Positions 1-8,934 of a DNA stretch of 42,277 bases are shown here, one piece after another (position 1 is the first letter of the stretch; each line of letters starts with the position of its first letter). This DNA is from Desulfovibrionales bacterium. Lineage in GTDB: Bacteria > Desulfobacterota > Desulfovibrionia > Desulfovibrionales > Desulfonatronaceae. A program made the position numbers and the translations under genes. Location: positions 1 through 42,277 of the forward strand of contig REDL01000033.1 in NCBI GenBank assembly GCA_007693505.1. The letters run 5' to 3'. Below the pieces are notes generated by a model. It searched no databases. It was not told the origin of the DNA and saw nothing but the letters and a program-made list of their open reading frames with translations.

Positions 1-38
1 GAGCGCCGCATGCGCCGGGCATATGGGTGATGGATCTC

Positions 39-72
39 AAGTCATCTGGCAAGTCATCTGGCAAGTCCTCTG
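39..72. repeat. 12-bp tandem repeat, about 2.8 copies
   Basis: The unit AAGTCATCTGGC occurs twice in direct succession, followed by a degenerate third copy beginning AAGTCCTCTG. It lies upstream of the antitoxin gene, in sequence with no supported gene. Short reading frames entering from the left edge end at 30 and 72 and could be the tail of an upstream gene, but nothing in them is recognisable. Confidence 0.6.
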
Positions 73-218
73 AGCTGAAGAGTTGGATCGCGGAAAAAGG
101 CACTCGCCGTGGCAAGCCAATGGCTTGGGTGCAAAACAGCTTGGGCGCAAAACGCTTGCAGCCACAGTTGTTCCTGGCTAAAATCATGACAAATCAAAAT
201 ATTGCTGGAGAGACGTCT

Positions 219-443
219 ATGACCCCCACGGTCCAACAAATTCTGAAAAATGCCTCGCTCCTCTCGCCGATTGATCGCGCGGAGTTGATTGAGCAACTTT
301 TTTTGAGTTTTGATCGCTCCGAGGAACAATCCGTCGATGCGGCCTGGAGACAAGAAATTGAGGATCGGCTTGATGCCTATGATGCCGGTCAAATCGAAGC
401 CTCACCGGCTGAAGATGTTCTGGCAAGGATCAGCCAGCGCTGA
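219..443 (+). CDS. Addiction module antitoxin (ParD-like, unstable antitoxin family)
   Basis: A 74-residue acidic protein resembling the short antitoxins of the addiction-module component family that pair with RelE/ParE toxins. The N-terminal half contains the typical pattern LSPIDRAELIEQLFLSFD, and the C-terminal half is a charged segment with WRQEIEDRLDAY that would wrap the toxin. The ATG at 219 is chosen because GGAGAG at 207-212 sits just upstream; an in-frame ATG at 186 and open frame back to 27 are less likely. The toxin gene overlaps its stop codon, the usual two-gene arrangement. Such pairs normally autoregulate their own promoter through the antitoxin; no clear operator is visible here. 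Confidence 0.8.
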   Translation: MTPTVQQILKNASLLSPIDRAELIEQLFLSFDRSEEQSVDAAWRQEIEDRLDAYDAGQIEASPAEDVLARISQR

Positions 444-763
444 GACTGCTCGTCCTCGCGAGCGCGGAAGACGAGTTTGCTGAAGCCGTTGACGATTATA
501 ATGGACAGTGCCCTGGTCTGGGCTACGAGTTTGCCGCCGAAGTCAGACGGTGCTTTGAACGGATGCGTCGCCATCCGGGTGCTTGGCCCGCATTCACTTC
601 CCGCTCCAGGCGGTGTTTAATGAATCGTTTTCCGTATGGGGTATTGTACAGAGCCGCAGACGATCCCTTAATCATCGGCGCGATCATGCACCTCAAACGG
701 AATCCAACACGCTGGCAAAAACGCGCGCATCGTGTTTTTGGCGATCAGAACAGCTCACTCTGA
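440..763 (+). CDS. RelE/ParE-family toxin, probable CTG start
   Basis: About 107 residues of RelE/ParE toxin type. The N-terminal part reads LRLLVLASAEDEFAEAVDDY and the C-terminal core has RFPYGVLYRAADDPLIIGA followed by HLKRNPTRW, the conserved ending of this fold. Members either cleave mRNA at the ribosome or inhibit gyrase; the sequence does not decide which. The frame is open upstream of 440 but has no ATG, GTG or TTG in a sensible place. CTG at 440-442 overlaps the antitoxin stop (CTGA) and has AAGGA at 425-429. It is therefore either an unusual-start gene or a toxin silenced by loss of its start codon. Confidence 0.7.
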   Translation: MRLLVLASAEDEFAEAVDDYNGQCPGLGYEFAAEVRRCFERMRRHPGAWPAFTSRSRRCLMNRFPYGVLYRAADDPLIIGAIMHLKRNPTRWQKRAHRVFGDQNSSL

Positions 764-838
764 AAGGGCACCTACCCAAATTCCGTTAAATCTTGCTCTC
801 ATCCCTCGGCTTGTCATCCTCAGGCTGCTCCATGTTTT

Positions 839-1552
839 TTACCTCGCGCCCCCCAGGTACGCGTTCTGTACTTCCTGGTTGGTCAACAGGGCCTTGGCCT
901 CGTCTTCCAGCACGATCTTGCCCAGTTCCAGGACGTAGCCTCGGTCAGCCAGTTTCAGGGCCAGACGGGCGTTTTGCTCCACAAGGACGATGGTCACGCC
1001 GGATTTGTTGATTTCCCTGACCGTGGCAAAAATGGATTTGACCAGGATCGGCGCCAGGCCCAGACTGGGTTCGTCCAGGAGCAGAATCTTGGGGCTGGCC
1101 ATCAGGCCGCGGCCAATGGCCAGCATCTGCTGCTCACCGCCGCTCAGGGTTCCGGCCAGTTGGCTGCGGCGTTTGCGCAGAATGGGAAACATTTCATAGA
1201 CCCAGTCCAGATTTTTTTGAATCAGGGCTAGATCCGTGGCCGTGAAGGCCCCCAGCCGCAGGTTTTCGTGTACGCTCAGGGTGCCGAAGACCCGTCGCCC
1301 CTCCGGAACCTGGGCCAGACCCAGCTTGACAATCTGGTGGGCCTCCAGCTTGTGCAGGGGTTTGTCCTCCAGGAAAATGCCTCCGCTGAATGGTTTGACC
1401 AGTCCGCTGATGGTCATCAAGGTGGTGGACTTGCCCGCGCCATTGGCTCCGAGGATGGTCACGATCTCCCCCCGTTTCACGGCCAGGTTCAATCCGTGCA
1501 GCACCTGCACGTTGCCGTACTTCACCTCCAGGTTCTCAATACGCAGGAGCAT
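839..1552 (-). CDS. livF: Branched-chain amino acid ABC transporter ATP-binding protein LivF
   Basis: Second ATPase of a LivFGHMK-type importer, 237 residues, the usual LivF length. Walker A GANGAGKST is at about residues 35-43, the signature reads LSGGEQQ, Walker B is LLLDEPSLGL, and the H-loop position carries Q in LVEQN, as usual in LivF. The C-terminus ends AYLGG, a family hallmark. The ATG at 1552 lies two bases after the livG stop; a TTG at 1558 overlapping livG is the alternative. It is the last gene of the liv operon, acting on the inner face of the membrane with LivG, LivH and LivM. No terminator is visible in the 75 bases between it and the toxin gene. Confidence 0.93.
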   Translation of the reverse strand: MLLRIENLEVKYGNVQVLHGLNLAVKRGEIVTILGANGAGKSTTLMTISGLVKPFSGGIFLEDKPLHKLEAHQIVKLGLAQVPEGRRVFGTLSVHENLRLGAFTATDLALIQKNLDWVYEMFPILRKRRSQLAGTLSGGEQQMLAIGRGLMASPKILLLDEPSLGLAPILVKSIFATVREINKSGVTIVLVEQNARLALKLADRGYVLELGKIVLEDEAKALLTNQEVQNAYLGGAR

Positions 1553-1554
1553 GA

Positions 1555-2346
1555 TCAAAAATCCTCGTCTTCATCGTCATCAGGGGCCCCCAGGTAGGCA
1601 TCGATGACCCGTTGATCCTTCTGGATTTCCATGGGCGCTCCCTGGGCGATCATGACCCCGTACTCCAGCACCACCAGTTTTTCACAAATTTTCATCACCA
1701 GGTTCATGTCATGCTCAATGAGCAGGACAGTGATGCCGCGCTCTCGGATCTGATTGATCAGATCCACCAGAACCTGTGTCTCGTAATCGTTCATCCCCCC
1801 CGCCGGTTCATCCAGAATCAGGAAGCGGGGCTTGGTGGCCAGGGCCCGGGCAATTTCCAGGAGGCGCTGGTTGCCGTAGGACAAATTCCGGGCTGCCTGG
1901 TCCAACTGGGAACGCAGCCCGACAAATTCCAGTTCCCCCACGGCAATTTCCAGGGCTTGGCGCTCCTCCCGCTTCTGCCAGGGCAGACGAAGCATGGCCC
2001 CGATCGCCCCGGATCGCATCCGGCAGTGGCACCCGGCCAGGACATTTTCCAGAGCGCTCATGTTCTGGAACAGCCGGATGGTCTGGAACGTTCGGGCAAT
2101 GCCCAGGGTGACGATCCGGTTGGTGCGCATGTTCACGATATTTCGCCCATCAAAAAGAATCTCTCCCGAATCCGGACGATAATTGCCGGTGATGAGGTTG
2201 AACACCGTGGTCTTGCCAGCACCGTTGGGACCGATCAAACCGACGATGGTGCCGTGGTCCACGTCAAAGCTGACCTGGTTCACGGCCATGACCCCGCCGA
2301 ATGATTTGGTCAGCTGACTTAGTCGCAGGAGCGGCGATGCACTCAT
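1555..2346 (-). CDS. livG: Branched-chain amino acid ABC transporter ATP-binding protein LivG
   Basis: First ATPase of the importer, 263 residues. Walker A is GPNGAGKTT near residue 40, Walker B is FLILDEPAGGMN, and the switch histidine lies in LLIEHDMNLVM; all are characteristic of LivG. The ABC signature reads LSYGNQR where LSYGQQR is more common, a conservative change. The C-terminus carries an acidic tail (DDDEDEDF) beyond the usual AYLG ending. Its start overlaps the livM stop by four bases (ATGA), indicating translational coupling. Substrates expected from the family are leucine, isoleucine, valine or other hydrophobic amino acids. Confidence 0.94.
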   Translation of the reverse strand: MSASPLLRLSQLTKSFGGVMAVNQVSFDVDHGTIVGLIGPNGAGKTTVFNLITGNYRPDSGEILFDGRNIVNMRTNRIVTLGIARTFQTIRLFQNMSALENVLAGCHCRMRSGAIGAMLRLPWQKREERQALEIAVGELEFVGLRSQLDQAARNLSYGNQRLLEIARALATKPRFLILDEPAGGMNDYETQVLVDLINQIRERGITVLLIEHDMNLVMKICEKLVVLEYGVMIAQGAPMEIQKDQRVIDAYLGAPDDDEDEDF

Positions 2347-3302
2347 TTTCCGCCTCCCCGTGGTCCGGCCAGAAAGTCCAGGTTGTAGGTTCTGGGCTGG
2401 GCTGGAAGAATGCCCTTGGGCCGAAAGATCATCATCAGGATCATGGCCGCCCCAAAGACGAGCATCCGAGCCCCGGCGAATTCCCGGAAGACCTCGGGCA
2501 AGCCGACAATCAGGAAGGCGCCGAGAAGCACGCCGCGAATGTTCCCGGATCCGCCAAGAATGACAATGGTGAACATGACCACGGACTCCCAGAACGTAAA
2601 GGACTGGGGCGAGACAATGGTCATCTTGGCCGCGAAAATGGTCCCGGCCATCCCGGCCCAGAACGCACCGAGGACGAAGGCCACCAGTTTGTAGTGAGCC
2701 GCGTCGATCCCGCTACCCTCCGCGGCCACGTCGTCCTCACGAATGTAATTCAGGGCCCGACCGAACCGGGAGTTTTCCAGACGCAAAAAAAGCAGGACAG
2801 TGATCGCGGCAAAGCCGAATATCAGGTAGTAGAATTCATGGGGTGTGCGGATCACATAGCCGAACAGTTCGGGCCGGTTGATCCCGAAAATGCCATTGGA
2901 ACCGCCGGTGATCCCGAAAACATTGTTCACCAGGGCAATGCGCACGATCTCCACAATACCGATGGTTACGATCAGCAGGTAGTCCCCGCGCAGGTGGATG
3001 ATCGGCCGGGCCACCAGCAGAGCGAAAAAGCCGGCCGTCAGTCCGGACAAGGGCATCAGCCAGAGCACCGGAATGCCGAACTGGGTATTCAAAATTGCCG
3101 TAGTGTAGGTGCCCACAGCGAAAAACGCGGCATGACCCATGTGGAACAAACCGGCATAGCCAAGAATGACGTTCAGGCTCAGGGCAAGCACCGCGTAGAT
3201 TCCGATGGAATTGAGCACGTCCACCCAGTACGCGTTCAACCAGTACGGGGCCACGAGTAGCGTGGCCACGACAAGGACGTTGATGATGGTTGCCGGCTTC
3301 AT
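2343..3302 (-). CDS. livM: Branched-chain amino acid ABC transporter permease LivM
   Basis: A 319-residue polytopic membrane protein of the LivM family. Several hydrophobic segments are visible, with the typical SLNVILGYAGLFHMGHAAF region near residues 42-60 and the coupling loop around DDVAAEGSGIDAAHYKL, which contacts the ATPase. It pairs with LivH to form the channel. It overlaps both neighbours by four bases (livH stop, livG start), so the four transport genes are translated as one unit. Confidence 0.93.
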   Translation of the reverse strand: MKPATIINVLVVATLLVAPYWLNAYWVDVLNSIGIYAVLALSLNVILGYAGLFHMGHAAFFAVGTYTTAILNTQFGIPVLWLMPLSGLTAGFFALLVARPIIHLRGDYLLIVTIGIVEIVRIALVNNVFGITGGSNGIFGINRPELFGYVIRTPHEFYYLIFGFAAITVLLFLRLENSRFGRALNYIREDDVAAEGSGIDAAHYKLVAFVLGAFWAGMAGTIFAAKMTIVSPQSFTFWESVVMFTIVILGGSGNIRGVLLGAFLIVGLPEVFREFAGARMLVFGAAMILMMIFRPKGILPAQPRTYNLDFLAGPRGGGK

Positions 3303-4204
3303 ACCTTGTCCGCCACGCGTTCACCCAGGAGCCCCGTGGGGCGAAAGATCAGGATCAGGATCAGAACCATGAAGGAAATGGCGTCTTTCCAGGCCAGGGA
3401 GATATAGGTCGCCCCCATGGCCTCGATCACCCCCAGCAGCAAACCGCCCAGCATGGCGCCGGGGATGTTTCCGATGCCGCCAAGGATGGCCGCTGTAAAG
3501 GCTTTCAGGCCGTAAACCCAGCCCATGGTGAAGTTGATCTGCCCGTAGTACATCCCGACCATCACCCCGGCTGCGCCGCCCAGGGCCGGGCCGATCAGGA
3601 AGACGTACATGATCACCCTGTTGACATCGATGCCCATCAGTTTGGCTGCGCCCTGATCAATGGCCGCGGCCCGAATGGCCGTCCCGGTCTTGGTTCGCTG
3701 CACGAAATAGTACAACCCGGCCATCATCACCAGGGAGGCACCGAAGAGGACGATTCGCATCACCGGGATGCTCACTCCGAGAAAGGACACCGTCGTGGTG
3801 GGCAGCAGATCGTGGGGATAGACTCGAAACCTGGCGCCATAGATCAACATGATCGCGTTCTGAAAAAATATGGAGGCACCCAGCGCGGAAACCACCGCGG
3901 ACAACCTGGGTGAGGTGCGCAAGGGCCGATATGCGACCCGCTCCAGCAATGCACCGATCAGGGCCACCAGCCCCATGACCATGAGTACCAACACGATAAT
4001 TCCGGCCACCGGTCCGATATGGCTGGTCAAGCCCAGGGACAGCAATAGGGTCAGGCCGAAAAACGCCCCGATGGTGAACAGGTCGCCGTGAGCGAAGTTG
4101 ATCAACTTGAGCACACCATAAACCATGGTATAGCCCAGGGCGATCAACGCGTAGATCCCGCCCACGGCCAAGCCGTTGGTCAGTTGTTCGAGGAAAAGTT
4201 GCAT
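3299..4204 (-). CDS. livH: Branched-chain amino acid ABC transporter permease LivH
   Basis: A 301-residue polytopic permease with the LivH hallmarks NGLAVGGIYALIALGYTMVYG near the N-terminus and INFAHGDL shortly after. The GIGNIPGAMLGG segment near the C-terminus is also typical. The start at 4204 is supported by AAAGGA a few bases upstream. Unlike the tightly overlapping downstream genes, livH is separated from livK by 269 bases containing repeat copy A and a palindrome, so it may depend on read-through or on its own promoter. Confidence 0.93.
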   Translation of the reverse strand: MQLFLEQLTNGLAVGGIYALIALGYTMVYGVLKLINFAHGDLFTIGAFFGLTLLLSLGLTSHIGPVAGIIVLVLMVMGLVALIGALLERVAYRPLRTSPRLSAVVSALGASIFFQNAIMLIYGARFRVYPHDLLPTTTVSFLGVSIPVMRIVLFGASLVMMAGLYYFVQRTKTGTAIRAAAIDQGAAKLMGIDVNRVIMYVFLIGPALGGAAGVMVGMYYGQINFTMGWVYGLKAFTAAILGGIGNIPGAMLGGLLLGVIEAMGATYISLAWKDAISFMVLILILIFRPTGLLGERVADKV

Positions 4205-4224
4205 GGGGTGTCCTTTAGCTGCTT

Positions 4225-4363
4225 GTTGAAAAAGTCCTTATCCACAGTTCGTTCAAAAACCCCAAAGTGCCGGGAGCAAAAAAAGTTCAAGGTCGAAGCG
4301 TATTTATTCATACGTGAGAGTTTGAACTTTTTATAGCGACGCAGCAATTGGGAGTTTTTCAAC
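4225..4363 (-). repeat. Dispersed inverted-end repeat, copy A (short form)
   Basis: A 139-bp copy of the family also seen at 14212, 18984, 33103, 37972 and 40434. On the minus strand it runs from GTTGAAAAACTCCCAATTGC to a TTATCCACAG-type end with complementary GGACTTTTTCAAC. It keeps the outer ends and the CGTATG hairpin segment but lacks the CCGGACAC hairpin found in the long copies. It lies between livK and livH. Confidence 0.85.
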
Positions 4364-4428
4364 GAAGTGTTAGGGGTGGTGGTCGATGATGGGTGGCTGA
4401 TATTGCACCAGCAGGCACCCATCACGAT

Positions 4429-4456
4429 GCAGGGGCGGTTCATGAACCGCCCCTGC
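4429..4456. repeat. 28-bp perfect palindrome 3' of livK
   Basis: GCAGGGGCGGTTCA is followed directly by its own reverse complement, giving a perfect 28-bp palindrome 17 bases beyond the livK stop. As RNA it would fold into a strong GC-rich hairpin, but no T-run follows on the minus strand. It may therefore protect livK mRNA or cause partial termination rather than act as a complete terminator. Similar GGGGC-ended palindromes are common dispersed repeats. Confidence 0.6.
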
Positions 4457-4473
4457 CCGGAGAATGGTGCGTT

Positions 4474-5598
4474 CTACGGTTGCAGGATGAAGCGGCCTTC
4501 GCCGTCCACCTTGTACACGCGATAAAGTTCGCCGATGCGGTCGCCTTTGTCGTCAAAAGCGATGGTGCCGGTCAGGCCCTGGAAGTCCTCCAGGCCGGTG
4601 CGCAGGAATTCAGCAATCTTGTCCGGCTCGGTGGAGCCGGAGCCTTCGATGGCGGCCACGATGACATTGAAGGCATCACCGGCCAGAACAGCCCACACCG
4701 AGGCGGGATCATCATTGAACCTGGCCCGATAGGCAGCCATAAATGCGGAGGCTTCCGGGGAATCCAGATCCTGGGGTACGGGAGGGCTCAGGAACATGAA
4801 GCCCTCGGCAGCTTCCCTGCCGGCGATGCTCACCAAATCCGGATTGTTCGTGGCGTCGCCGCCGACAAAGGGTACATCCCAACCCATGGCATGCCGCTGA
4901 CGCAGCAACAGTCCGGCCTCGGGAAAATACCCGGTAAACAGGACGACTTCAGGATTGCGGGCCCGCAGTTGGGAAAGAATGGCGCTATAGTCCCGCTCAC
5001 CGGGGGTCAAGGCGTCGAAAAAGACGATTTCCACATCACCTTCCACGAGCAGCGCCCTGGCCTCATCCGCCAACCCACGGGCATAGGTGGTGTTGTCGTG
5101 CAGGATGGCCACTCTGCCGAACCCCATGTCTTTCAGGGTGTTGGCCGCAACCAAACCCTGCTCATCGTCTCGAGGGGACGTACGGAAAAAGTAACGCAGG
5201 CCCTTTTCGCTGAGGCGAATGGCCGTGGAGCCCGTGGCGACCTGAACGATGCGATTCTCGTCGAAAATGTTCTGGCTGGCCTCGGTAATCGAGGAGCCAT
5301 AGGTTCCGATGACCGCGACGATGCCTCGGGTGGAAAGCCGCTGGGCCGCCAAAGCTGCTGTGCGCGGGTCACCGGCGTCGTCCTCGGCAATGATCTGTAT
5401 CTGCTGCCCCAGGACACCACCAGCGTTGTTCACTTCCTCGGCCAAGAGATCAACAATCTGCCTCATGGCCTGGCCTTCACTTGCCCAGGAACCAGTCAAT
5501 GGCGCCATCAGGCCAATCCGGATCTGCGCGTGAGCCTGGCCCACCAACAGGGACACGGCCAGCATGCCGGCCAACACGATCAGCATAAACTTTTTCAT
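4474..5598 (-). CDS. livK: Branched-chain amino acid ABC transporter substrate-binding protein LivK/LivJ
   Basis: A 374-residue periplasmic binding protein. Residues 1-24 are a clear Sec signal peptide ending GQAHA before QIRIGLMAPLTG, the first strand of the Leu/Ile/Val-binding fold. Later hallmarks include AVIGTYGSSITEA and FFRTSPRDDEQG. The start has an excellent ribosome site, AAGGAGG, at 5606-5612, seven bases upstream. It is the first gene of the liv operon and is probably the most highly expressed. Ligand specificity cannot be read from sequence; homologues bind branched-chain or aromatic amino acids, amides or urea. Confidence 0.92.
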   Translation of the reverse strand: MKKFMLIVLAGMLAVSLLVGQAHAQIRIGLMAPLTGSWASEGQAMRQIVDLLAEEVNNAGGVLGQQIQIIAEDDAGDPRTAALAAQRLSTRGIVAVIGTYGSSITEASQNIFDENRIVQVATGSTAIRLSEKGLRYFFRTSPRDDEQGLVAANTLKDMGFGRVAILHDNTTYARGLADEARALLVEGDVEIVFFDALTPGERDYSAILSQLRARNPEVVLFTGYFPEAGLLLRQRHAMGWDVPFVGGDATNNPDLVSIAGREAAEGFMFLSPPVPQDLDSPEASAFMAAYRARFNDDPASVWAVLAGDAFNVIVAAIEGSGSTEPDKIAEFLRTGLEDFQGLTGTIAFDDKGDRIGELYRVYKVDGEGRFILQP

Positions 5599-5997
5599 GC
5601 AAGAGCCTCCTTAACGGGAAAAAGGGTTGTCACGCCCGCCAACATCAATTGGCTTTGATAAAAAAACCGGCATGGCCCCAAAACAAGCAAGGGGATAAGC
5701 CTGAAACACACCCTGAGCCTTGATGTGCAGCCAGATTCTCCTAATGTTGGACGTTGCGGAGTTCATACGGCGAAAATTCAGGAAAATCAACCACCTTGTC
5801 AAAAAAGCCTGCATGCGATATTTTTTATATTCATCAGATTGAACTGTCTGTCATTGCAATTCAATCTGCAATGCACTTTTTTTTAAGCATCCCTCTTGCC
5901 AAGTCTTTACGGAATGTACACCTAGTTCTTTACGTTCCAACGAATATATTCCCCCACTCCACCCCACTCCCACAACCCGAAGAGGTTCTGCCCAAAT
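5599..5997. other. Divergent intergenic region between livK and the M16 peptidase gene
   Basis: About 400 AT-rich bases hold the divergent promoters of livK and the peptidase operon. On the minus strand a TTGACA at 5797-5802 could be a -35 element for liv, but no good -10 follows. On the plus side a 9-bp inverted repeat, CAGATTGAA (5835-5843) and TTCAATCTG (5860-5868), could be an operator or a hairpin. No gene or RNA was recognised. Confidence 0.4.
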
Positions 5998-7407
5998 ATG
6001 TCCAATCCCAAAATCCTTATCCTGTTTTGTTGGCTGATGACCATTTGTGGTATATCCACAGCCTCTGCCGAGGTGGTGACTCACCGTTTGGATAACGGCC
6101 TGACCGTTCTGGTGTTGCGCGATTCCCGTGCCCCGGTGGTCACGAACCAAATCTGGTACGAAGTCGGCTCCAGACACGAGCACAGCGGCATTACCGGTAT
6201 CTCCCACATGCTTGAGCACATGATGTTCCGCGGCAGTGAAGCCTATCCCCCCGGCGAATTCACTCGGATCATCTCCCGTCTCGGTGGCAGCCAGAACGCC
6301 TTCACCGGCCAGGACTTCACGGCCTATTTCCAGGTCCTGGGCAGTGACCACTGGTCAACGGCCATGGCCATGGAGGCGGAACGAATGCACGCGCTACGTC
6401 TTACAGAGGAAGAATTTCAGCCGGAGCGCAACGTGGTTATCGAAGAACGGCGGCTGACCCGGGATGACCGCCCCACGGCGTTGCTGCATGAACAACTGAT
6501 GGCCGCGGCCTTTCTGAACAGCCCGTATGGCCATTCCGTCATCGGCTGGATGAACGACATTGAAAACTATACCCTGGAAGACCTCCAGGCCTGGTACGAC
6601 GCCTGGTATGCCCCGAACAACGCCGTGGTCGTGGTGGTCGGCGACGTGGAACCCTCTGAAGTGATCGCGGCGGCCCAGCGCTATTACGGCCCCATTCCCG
6701 CCCGGAGCATGCCGGAGATCAAGCCTCGGACCGAGGTTGCCCAGCGGGGCGAGCGCAGGGTGTTCCTGCGGATTCCAGCGGAACAGCCGCATCTGCTCAT
6801 GGGCTGGAAAGTGCCGACCATTCCAACACTTCTGGAAGCACAGGCCGAACCCGATGATGCCTACGCGCTCATGGTTGCCGCTGGGCTGCTCAGCTCCGGG
6901 CGGTCGTCCCGCCTGGACCGCGAACTGGTTCGCGGACACGAGTTGGCCCTGGGCGCCACCGCCTCATATGGAGGCTACAGCCGGCTACAGACCCTGTTCA
7001 CCCTCTCCGCGACCCCTTCCTCGCAGACGGAAATGGAAACCCTGGAGCAGGCCCTGTTGCACCAGATCCAGCGACTGATCGAGGTCCCCGTGGGCGAAAC
7101 GGAACTGCAGCGCATCAAGGCCCAGGTTATCGCCTCGGAAGTCTATCGCCAGGATTCCCTGAACGCCAGGGCTTTTGAATTGGGCATGCTGGAAACCATC
7201 GGCCTGGGTTGGCAAATCAGCGAAGAATACGCCGAGCGGATCCGGGCCGTAACCGCGGAAGACGTCCAACGGGTGGCCATGACGTACTTTGTCCCGGATA
7301 CCCTCACTGTCGCAATCCTCGATCCATTGCCCCTGCCAGGAACAATGCCCGGTTCCGAGACCTTGCCGGAAAACGGGCGCAGCGCCCCAGAGCCCCCCGA
7401 GGAGTAG
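5998..7407 (+). CDS. M16 family zinc peptidase, catalytic subunit, secreted
   Basis: A 469-residue processing-peptidase-like protein. Residues 1-24 form a signal peptide (hydrophobic, ending STASA), so it should act in the periplasm. The inverted zinc motif HMLEH is at residues 70-74 and the third ligand is Glu150, 76 residues after the second histidine, exactly as in active M16 enzymes. It encodes one half of the clam-shell; the downstream gene supplies the inactive half. The start follows GAAGAGG at 5979-5985, a rather long 12-base spacing. Substrates are unknown; homologous pairs degrade peptides. Confidence 0.9.
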   Translation: MSNPKILILFCWLMTICGISTASAEVVTHRLDNGLTVLVLRDSRAPVVTNQIWYEVGSRHEHSGITGISHMLEHMMFRGSEAYPPGEFTRIISRLGGSQNAFTGQDFTAYFQVLGSDHWSTAMAMEAERMHALRLTEEEFQPERNVVIEERRLTRDDRPTALLHEQLMAAAFLNSPYGHSVIGWMNDIENYTLEDLQAWYDAWYAPNNAVVVVVGDVEPSEVIAAAQRYYGPIPARSMPEIKPRTEVAQRGERRVFLRIPAEQPHLLMGWKVPTIPTLLEAQAEPDDAYALMVAAGLLSSGRSSRLDRELVRGHELALGATASYGGYSRLQTLFTLSATPSSQTEMETLEQALLHQIQRLIEVPVGETELQRIKAQVIASEVYRQDSLNARAFELGMLETIGLGWQISEEYAERIRAVTAEDVQRVAMTYFVPDTLTVAILDPLPLPGTMPGSETLPENGRSAPEPPEE

Positions 7408-7476
7408 CTTTCCGCGCAATCCGTTTTTCCATCGCACCGCACTCTATCAATCAACGCACGCCACAAGGTTTTACCT

Positions 7477-8874
7477 ATGATCCTCCACCATACCCACGTT
7501 GCCCGCAACCTGCGGAAGCCCGGCTCCCTGGTCGGCCTCTGCCTGACAATGCTTTTTGTCCTTGCCCCCGGCTTCGTTTCCCCGGTGCAAAGCGCAGAAT
7601 TTCAAACATGGACCACGGAGAACGGGATGACTGTCCTGTTCGCTCCGGCCCCGACCCTGCCCATGCTGGACGTCCGGCTGATCTTCGATGCCGGGTCGGC
7701 TCGGGACGGTGTGCACAATGGCTTGGCCAGACTCACGAACCTGGCTTTGGCTTTCGGCACGTCGGATATGGATGCGGACACCGTGGCCGAGCGTTTCGAA
7801 TCCTTGGGCGCCCAGTTCAGCGCCAGTGCGGCCCGAGATATGGCCACGCTCCGCCTGCGCACACTCACCGAGCCGGACTGGATGGAAGCCGCGCTGGCGA
7901 CCATGCTCTCCCTGCTTGAAGAACCGGCTTTTCCTGAGGATGATCTGGCCAGGGCCCGCCGTCAGACTCTTCAGGTCATCCAGCGAGAGCGTCAGGAGCC
8001 CGGAGCCATCGCGTCCCGGCTTTTCTTTCAACTTGCCTACGGCGACCACCCCTATGCCCGCCACCCTTTGGGCACGGAGGAAAGCGTACCCGGCCTGACC
8101 AGGATGCTGGTCCAGGATTTTTTTCAGAACCACTACACGACGCAAAACGCCGTCCTGGCCCTGACCGGTGACCTTTCCGAGGATGCTGCCAGAAAACTCA
8201 GCCAACGGATCGACGCTGCCCTCCCCAAGGGTGGGCGGCCTGCGGCCCTCCCAGCCCCGCAAGCACCGGAGGAACCGATCCTGCGCCATATTCCTTTCCC
8301 TTCGGAGCAAGCCCATATCTTTATGGGAAAACCGCTTTTGCGCCAGGGTGACCCGGACCGCTTTTCCTTGACCACGGCCAACCATGTTTTTGGTGGCGGC
8401 GGGTTCACCTCGCGACTCTTTCAGGATGTACGCACCAGACGTGGGCTGGCCTACTCCGTGTCCAGCCATATTCAACCCCTGGCGGCCGAGGGGCCATTCC
8501 TGGTCACCATGCAGACCGGAGTTCACCAGGCTGCCGAGGCCTTGGGCGTATTGCGCGAGGCCCTCGCCGTTTTCATCGACAAGGGCGTTACCGAGGAAGA
8601 GTTGGCAGCCTCCAGGGACAACATCATTGGCCGGTTTCCCCTGGGTCTGGCCTCCAACAGCGGCATTGTCGCCACTCTGGGGATAATCGGATTTTACAAT
8701 CTTGCCCCGGACTATCTGGAAACCTACACCGAGTACGTTGCCCGAGTCAGCCCGGAAATGGTCATGGACGCCCTTTCCCGGCGAATGACGGCGGACCGGA
8801 TGGTCACGGTGGTCGTGGGTGGGCCGGAAGGCCTGCTGGACGAGCACATGAACGAACACCCAGATAGCCACTAG
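7477..8874 (+). CDS. M16 family peptidase-like protein, non-catalytic subunit
   Basis: A 465-residue homologue of the preceding gene with an N-terminal signal peptide ending near VQSA (about residue 40). At the position of HMLEH it has RLTNL (residues 85-89), so it cannot bind zinc. It keeps the second-domain pattern GGGGFTSRLFQDVRTRRGLAYSV in part; its Arg and Tyr are the substrate-contacting residues contributed by the non-catalytic partner in two-subunit M16B peptidases. The gene lies 69 bases downstream of the catalytic subunit. Together they very probably form a periplasmic heterodimer. Confidence 0.88.
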   Translation: MILHHTHVARNLRKPGSLVGLCLTMLFVLAPGFVSPVQSAEFQTWTTENGMTVLFAPAPTLPMLDVRLIFDAGSARDGVHNGLARLTNLALAFGTSDMDADTVAERFESLGAQFSASAARDMATLRLRTLTEPDWMEAALATMLSLLEEPAFPEDDLARARRQTLQVIQRERQEPGAIASRLFFQLAYGDHPYARHPLGTEESVPGLTRMLVQDFFQNHYTTQNAVLALTGDLSEDAARKLSQRIDAALPKGGRPAALPAPQAPEEPILRHIPFPSEQAHIFMGKPLLRQGDPDRFSLTTANHVFGGGGFTSRLFQDVRTRRGLAYSVSSHIQPLAAEGPFLVTMQTGVHQAAEALGVLREALAVFIDKGVTEEELAASRDNIIGRFPLGLASNSGIVATLGIIGFYNLAPDYLETYTEYVARVSPEMVMDALSRRMTADRMVTVVVGGPEGLLDEHMNEHPDSH

Positions 8875-8934
8875 CTCAACCCGCGGGTGAGCCCTCAGAC
8901 CAGCCCTACTGGTGCCACTCGCCAAACAAGCAGC

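Noticed and set aside
27-218. N-terminal extension of the antitoxin
   Set aside because: It includes the 12-bp tandem repeat and has no family similarity; the ribosome site favours 219.
2301-3260. Long plus-strand frame opposite livM (and similar frames opposite many genes)
   Set aside because: Antisense frames in GC-rich DNA; composition and lack of motifs mark them as shadows of the recognised genes.
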